Below are positions 62,525-64,000 of a DNA stretch of 64,000 nucleotides, piece after piece (positions within the stretch are counted from its first letter, which is position 1; each line of letters begins with the position of its first letter). The notes below the pieces were generated by a model. The model was given only the letters and a program-made list of their open reading frames with translations, did no database searches and was not told the origin of the DNA. Source of the stretch: Oscillospiraceae bacterium. Its GTDB lineage: Bacteria; Bacillota; Clostridia; Oscillospirales; Oscillospiraceae. The stretch is from positions 1-64,000 of the forward strand of contig JAFVZT010000002.1 in assembly GCA_017508045.1 (NCBI GenBank), in the 5' to 3' direction. The position numbers were made by a program, and so were the translations under genes.

Positions 62525-63121
62525 TCAGAAAAAGCCAAAATAGCCTGCCCCAATACCCAATACTGCCGATATGGCAATAATCAGTATGGGATGCACCTTT
62601 TTAAAGGCAAGCACCAGCATTGCAAGGAAAATTGCGCCGGAAATATAAAATCCGATGCCCGAAAACGTAGAAACAGACAGTCCGGCGGGGAAAAATACCG
62701 TAAGCAGAACGCCCAGCACCGCATTGGCAATCAAGCCGACCACCGCAGGCTTAAGGCCGGACATACAGCCCTGAACAATCCGGCTGTTGCGAAACTTGTC
62801 GTAGCATTTTGCAACAATCAAGATGATTACAAAACTGGGCAATACAACGCCCAGAGTTGCGCAAAATGAGCCAAACACAGACCCAAGCGCCGAGCCGCCC
62901 TGTCCTCCCATAACAGAACCTATATAGGTTGCCATATTGATGGCGAACGGACCGGGAGTGGATTCACTGACTGCCACAAAGTCGATCATGCTCTGCTGGG
63001 AAATCACATCCCCCCAGCGAGCCCCTACCTCCTGCTGTATGAGAGGAAGCATGGCATAGCCGCCGCCAAAGGTAAAGGCACCGATCATAAAAAAGGTATA
63101 AAAAAGCTCCAAATAAATCAT
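62525..63121 (-). CDS. Chromate-transporter family protein, second half-size subunit
   Basis: 198 residues from ATG 63121 behind GGAGGG; the longer frame upstream lies in its neighbour. The CHR signature FMIGAFTFGGGYAMLPLIQQEVG and the STPGPFAINMATYIG motif are present; five or six membrane helices. Paired short CHR proteins form a heterodimer that exports chromate or another oxyanion. The true substrate is not known. Confidence 0.92.
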   Translation of the reverse strand: MIYLELFYTFFMIGAFTFGGGYAMLPLIQQEVGARWGDVISQQSMIDFVAVSESTPGPFAINMATYIGSVMGGQGGSALGSVFGSFCATLGVVLPSFVIILIVAKCYDKFRNSRIVQGCMSGLKPAVVGLIANAVLGVLLTVFFPAGLSVSTFSGIGFYISGAIFLAMLVLAFKKVHPILIIAISAVLGIGAGYFGFF

Positions 63122-63672
63122 TTTTGAGCCCTCCTGTGCGCCAAAAGGGATGTAATCAGTCCAAATACAGCGCAGCTGATAATCACAATCAGCACATCCA
63201 CCTTCAAAAATGCAGTTAATGTAAATGCGCCGGCCATCACCGCATAGGATACCCAATTTTTCTTACTCTTTTGATACATAGACCACAACGCCTTAAATAA
63301 AAGCGCCAGCACGCCTACCCGAATACCGCCAAACGCATACTGTATCACTTTCAGCTCCTGAAATTCCCGCAGAATATAGGAAATACCCAAAATAATGCAA
63401 AAAGACGGCAGCACTACGCCCAGAGTCGCGCAGAATGCCCCAGCCACACCTGCGGTGCGGTACCCCACAAAGGTAGCAGAATTGATGGCAATCGGACCAG
63501 GGGTGGACTCGGCGATTGCGATAATCTCCAGAATATCCTCATCGGTAATCCAGTGCTTATTTTCCACGGTTTCTTTTTGAATCAGCGGAATCATGGCGTA
63601 GCCGCCACCAAAGGTAAACGCCCCAATTTTAAAAAATGTACAAAACAGAGCCCACAGCTTTTGAATGTTCAC
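63118..63672 (-). CDS. Chromate-transporter family protein, first half-size subunit
   Basis: 184 residues from GTG 63672 with AAGGAGC upstream. FKIGAFTFGGGYAMIPLIQKE and STPGPIAINSATFVGYR. Overlaps the second subunit by an ATGA. Together the two make a complete CHR pair of the short-chain type. Confidence 0.92.
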   Translation of the reverse strand: MNIQKLWALFCTFFKIGAFTFGGGYAMIPLIQKETVENKHWITDEDILEIIAIAESTPGPIAINSATFVGYRTAGVAGAFCATLGVVLPSFCIILGISYILREFQELKVIQYAFGGIRVGVLALLFKALWSMYQKSKKNWVSYAVMAGAFTLTAFLKVDVLIVIISCAVFGLITSLLAHRRAQK

Positions 63673-63726
63673 GCAAACGCTCCTTACTGGTAATGTTTGG
63701 CTTAGTATACCATTTTATTCCTGAAA

Positions 63727-63770
63727 AAGCAACTGTCAGGCGACAGTTTCCTGCCGCCTGACAGTTGCTT
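63727..63770 (-). terminator. Terminator after the decayed malic enzyme
   Basis: AAGCAACTGTCAGGCG and CGCCTGACAGTTGCTT arms with a T-tract on the minus strand. A perfect 16-bp stem directly past the stop. Confidence 0.85.
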
Positions 63771-64000
63771 TTAGATTCTTGCCACACCGGTTCTGCGGGC
63801 AGCCTCGGCAACCGTCTTGGCATCCTCCGGGAAAATTTCAGGAGTGGGATTTGCACAGGCAAAAGAAGGCATCCACATTGCCGAAGGACTTAAACAAAGC
63901 GCACTTGCCCTCCATAACCGGCATACCGGCCTCCGGGCCAATATCACCAAGACCCAAAACGGCAGTGCCGGCGGGTCAATTCATAGGATTTATTCACATC
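63771..64000 (-). pseudogene. Malic enzyme remnant with internal deletions (continues beyond window)
   Basis: Three minus-strand frames carry malic-enzyme pieces in order: [11 protein letters not shown]; then [20 protein letters not shown] and [15 protein letters not shown]; then [16 protein letters not shown] running straight into [14 protein letters not shown] and stop. In a normal enzyme about 8 residues separate the first two pieces, and a few hundred separate the second from the last. So at least two, probably three, deletions with frame changes have removed most of the gene. The terminator is intact. Non-functional unless the assembly is wrong. Confidence 0.75.

Noticed and set aside
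1..64000. tRNA, rRNA or prophage genes
   Set aside because: No cloverleaf ends, rRNA signature stretches, integrase or phage structural genes were seen on either strand.

Overview
The window looks like a chromosomal segment of a spore-forming, probably anaerobic gut Clostridium-class bacterium of the Oscillospiraceae type. The basis is a SpoVAC spore-membrane protein, two T-box leaders, a ferredoxin-linked 2-oxoacid oxidoreductase, strong AGGAGG ribosome sites, and moderate GC with lower-GC accessory stretches. I saw no rRNA or tRNA genes, no CRISPR array and no prophage. Taxonomy is inferred from gene content only.

Layout: (1) 0-4 kb, three tandem paralogous surface lipoproteins with beta-helix-like repeats, all on the minus strand. 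(2) 4-10.5 kb, housekeeping: a DprA-like protein, a DEAD-box helicase, then tmk, a DJ-1 protein, mltG and a U32 tRNA-hydroxylation protein. (3) 10.5-15.2 kb, a MATE exporter in a cassette-like setting, a thioredoxin system, a Crp/Fnr-type regulator and an SDR reductase; trxA and the SDR gene share an operator-like palindrome. (4) 15.3-29.4 kb, branched-chain acid and amino-acid metabolism: an isopropylmalate-synthase-like protein lacking its metal-binding histidines, a TIM-barrel/acyl-CoA-synthetase fusion, two HTH-cupin-acyl-CoA-synthetase fusions, a 2-oxoacid:ferredoxin oxidoreductase and a branched-chain aminotransferase. Two back-to-back T-boxes with probable Leu and Ile specifiers control the divergent transcripts. 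This suggests a scarcity-induced route making branched-chain amino acids from acids by reductive carboxylation. (5) 29.4-39.6 kb, an accessory mosaic: amidohydrolase, CDF exporter with TetR regulator, lipoamide dehydrogenase, HEAT-like protein and several small cargo genes. (6) 39.6-51 kb, a defence island: type I restriction-modification with HNH, TIR and a DUF6173-like protein inserted between hsdS and hsdR, flanked by two Fic genes. (7) 51-64 kb, spoVAC, sugar transferase, rnc, plsX, trmFO, topA, dprA, an rRNA methyltransferase, ktrA, ktrB, a chromate-transporter pair and a decayed malic enzyme.

The most unusual structure is in region 5. Five separate copies of the last ~40 codons of a spoVAC gene lie in intergenic gaps at 33.05, 36.24, 37.06, 38.34 and 39.46 kb, antisense to the small genes beside them. 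Four keep conserved SpoVAC protein sequence while differing at silent positions, so they look like tails of different once-functional spoVAC genes rather than decayed copies of the intact one at 51.9-52.3 kb. Next to three of them sits a near-identical promoter block, and the cargo genes end in a near-identical terminator. The MATE gene at 10.76 kb has the same promoter and terminator beside another short antisense fragment. Together they look like a family of single-gene cassettes accumulating at the 3' end of spoVAC. A similar scar pattern (hsdS tails, an hsdR head) occurs inside the restriction locus.
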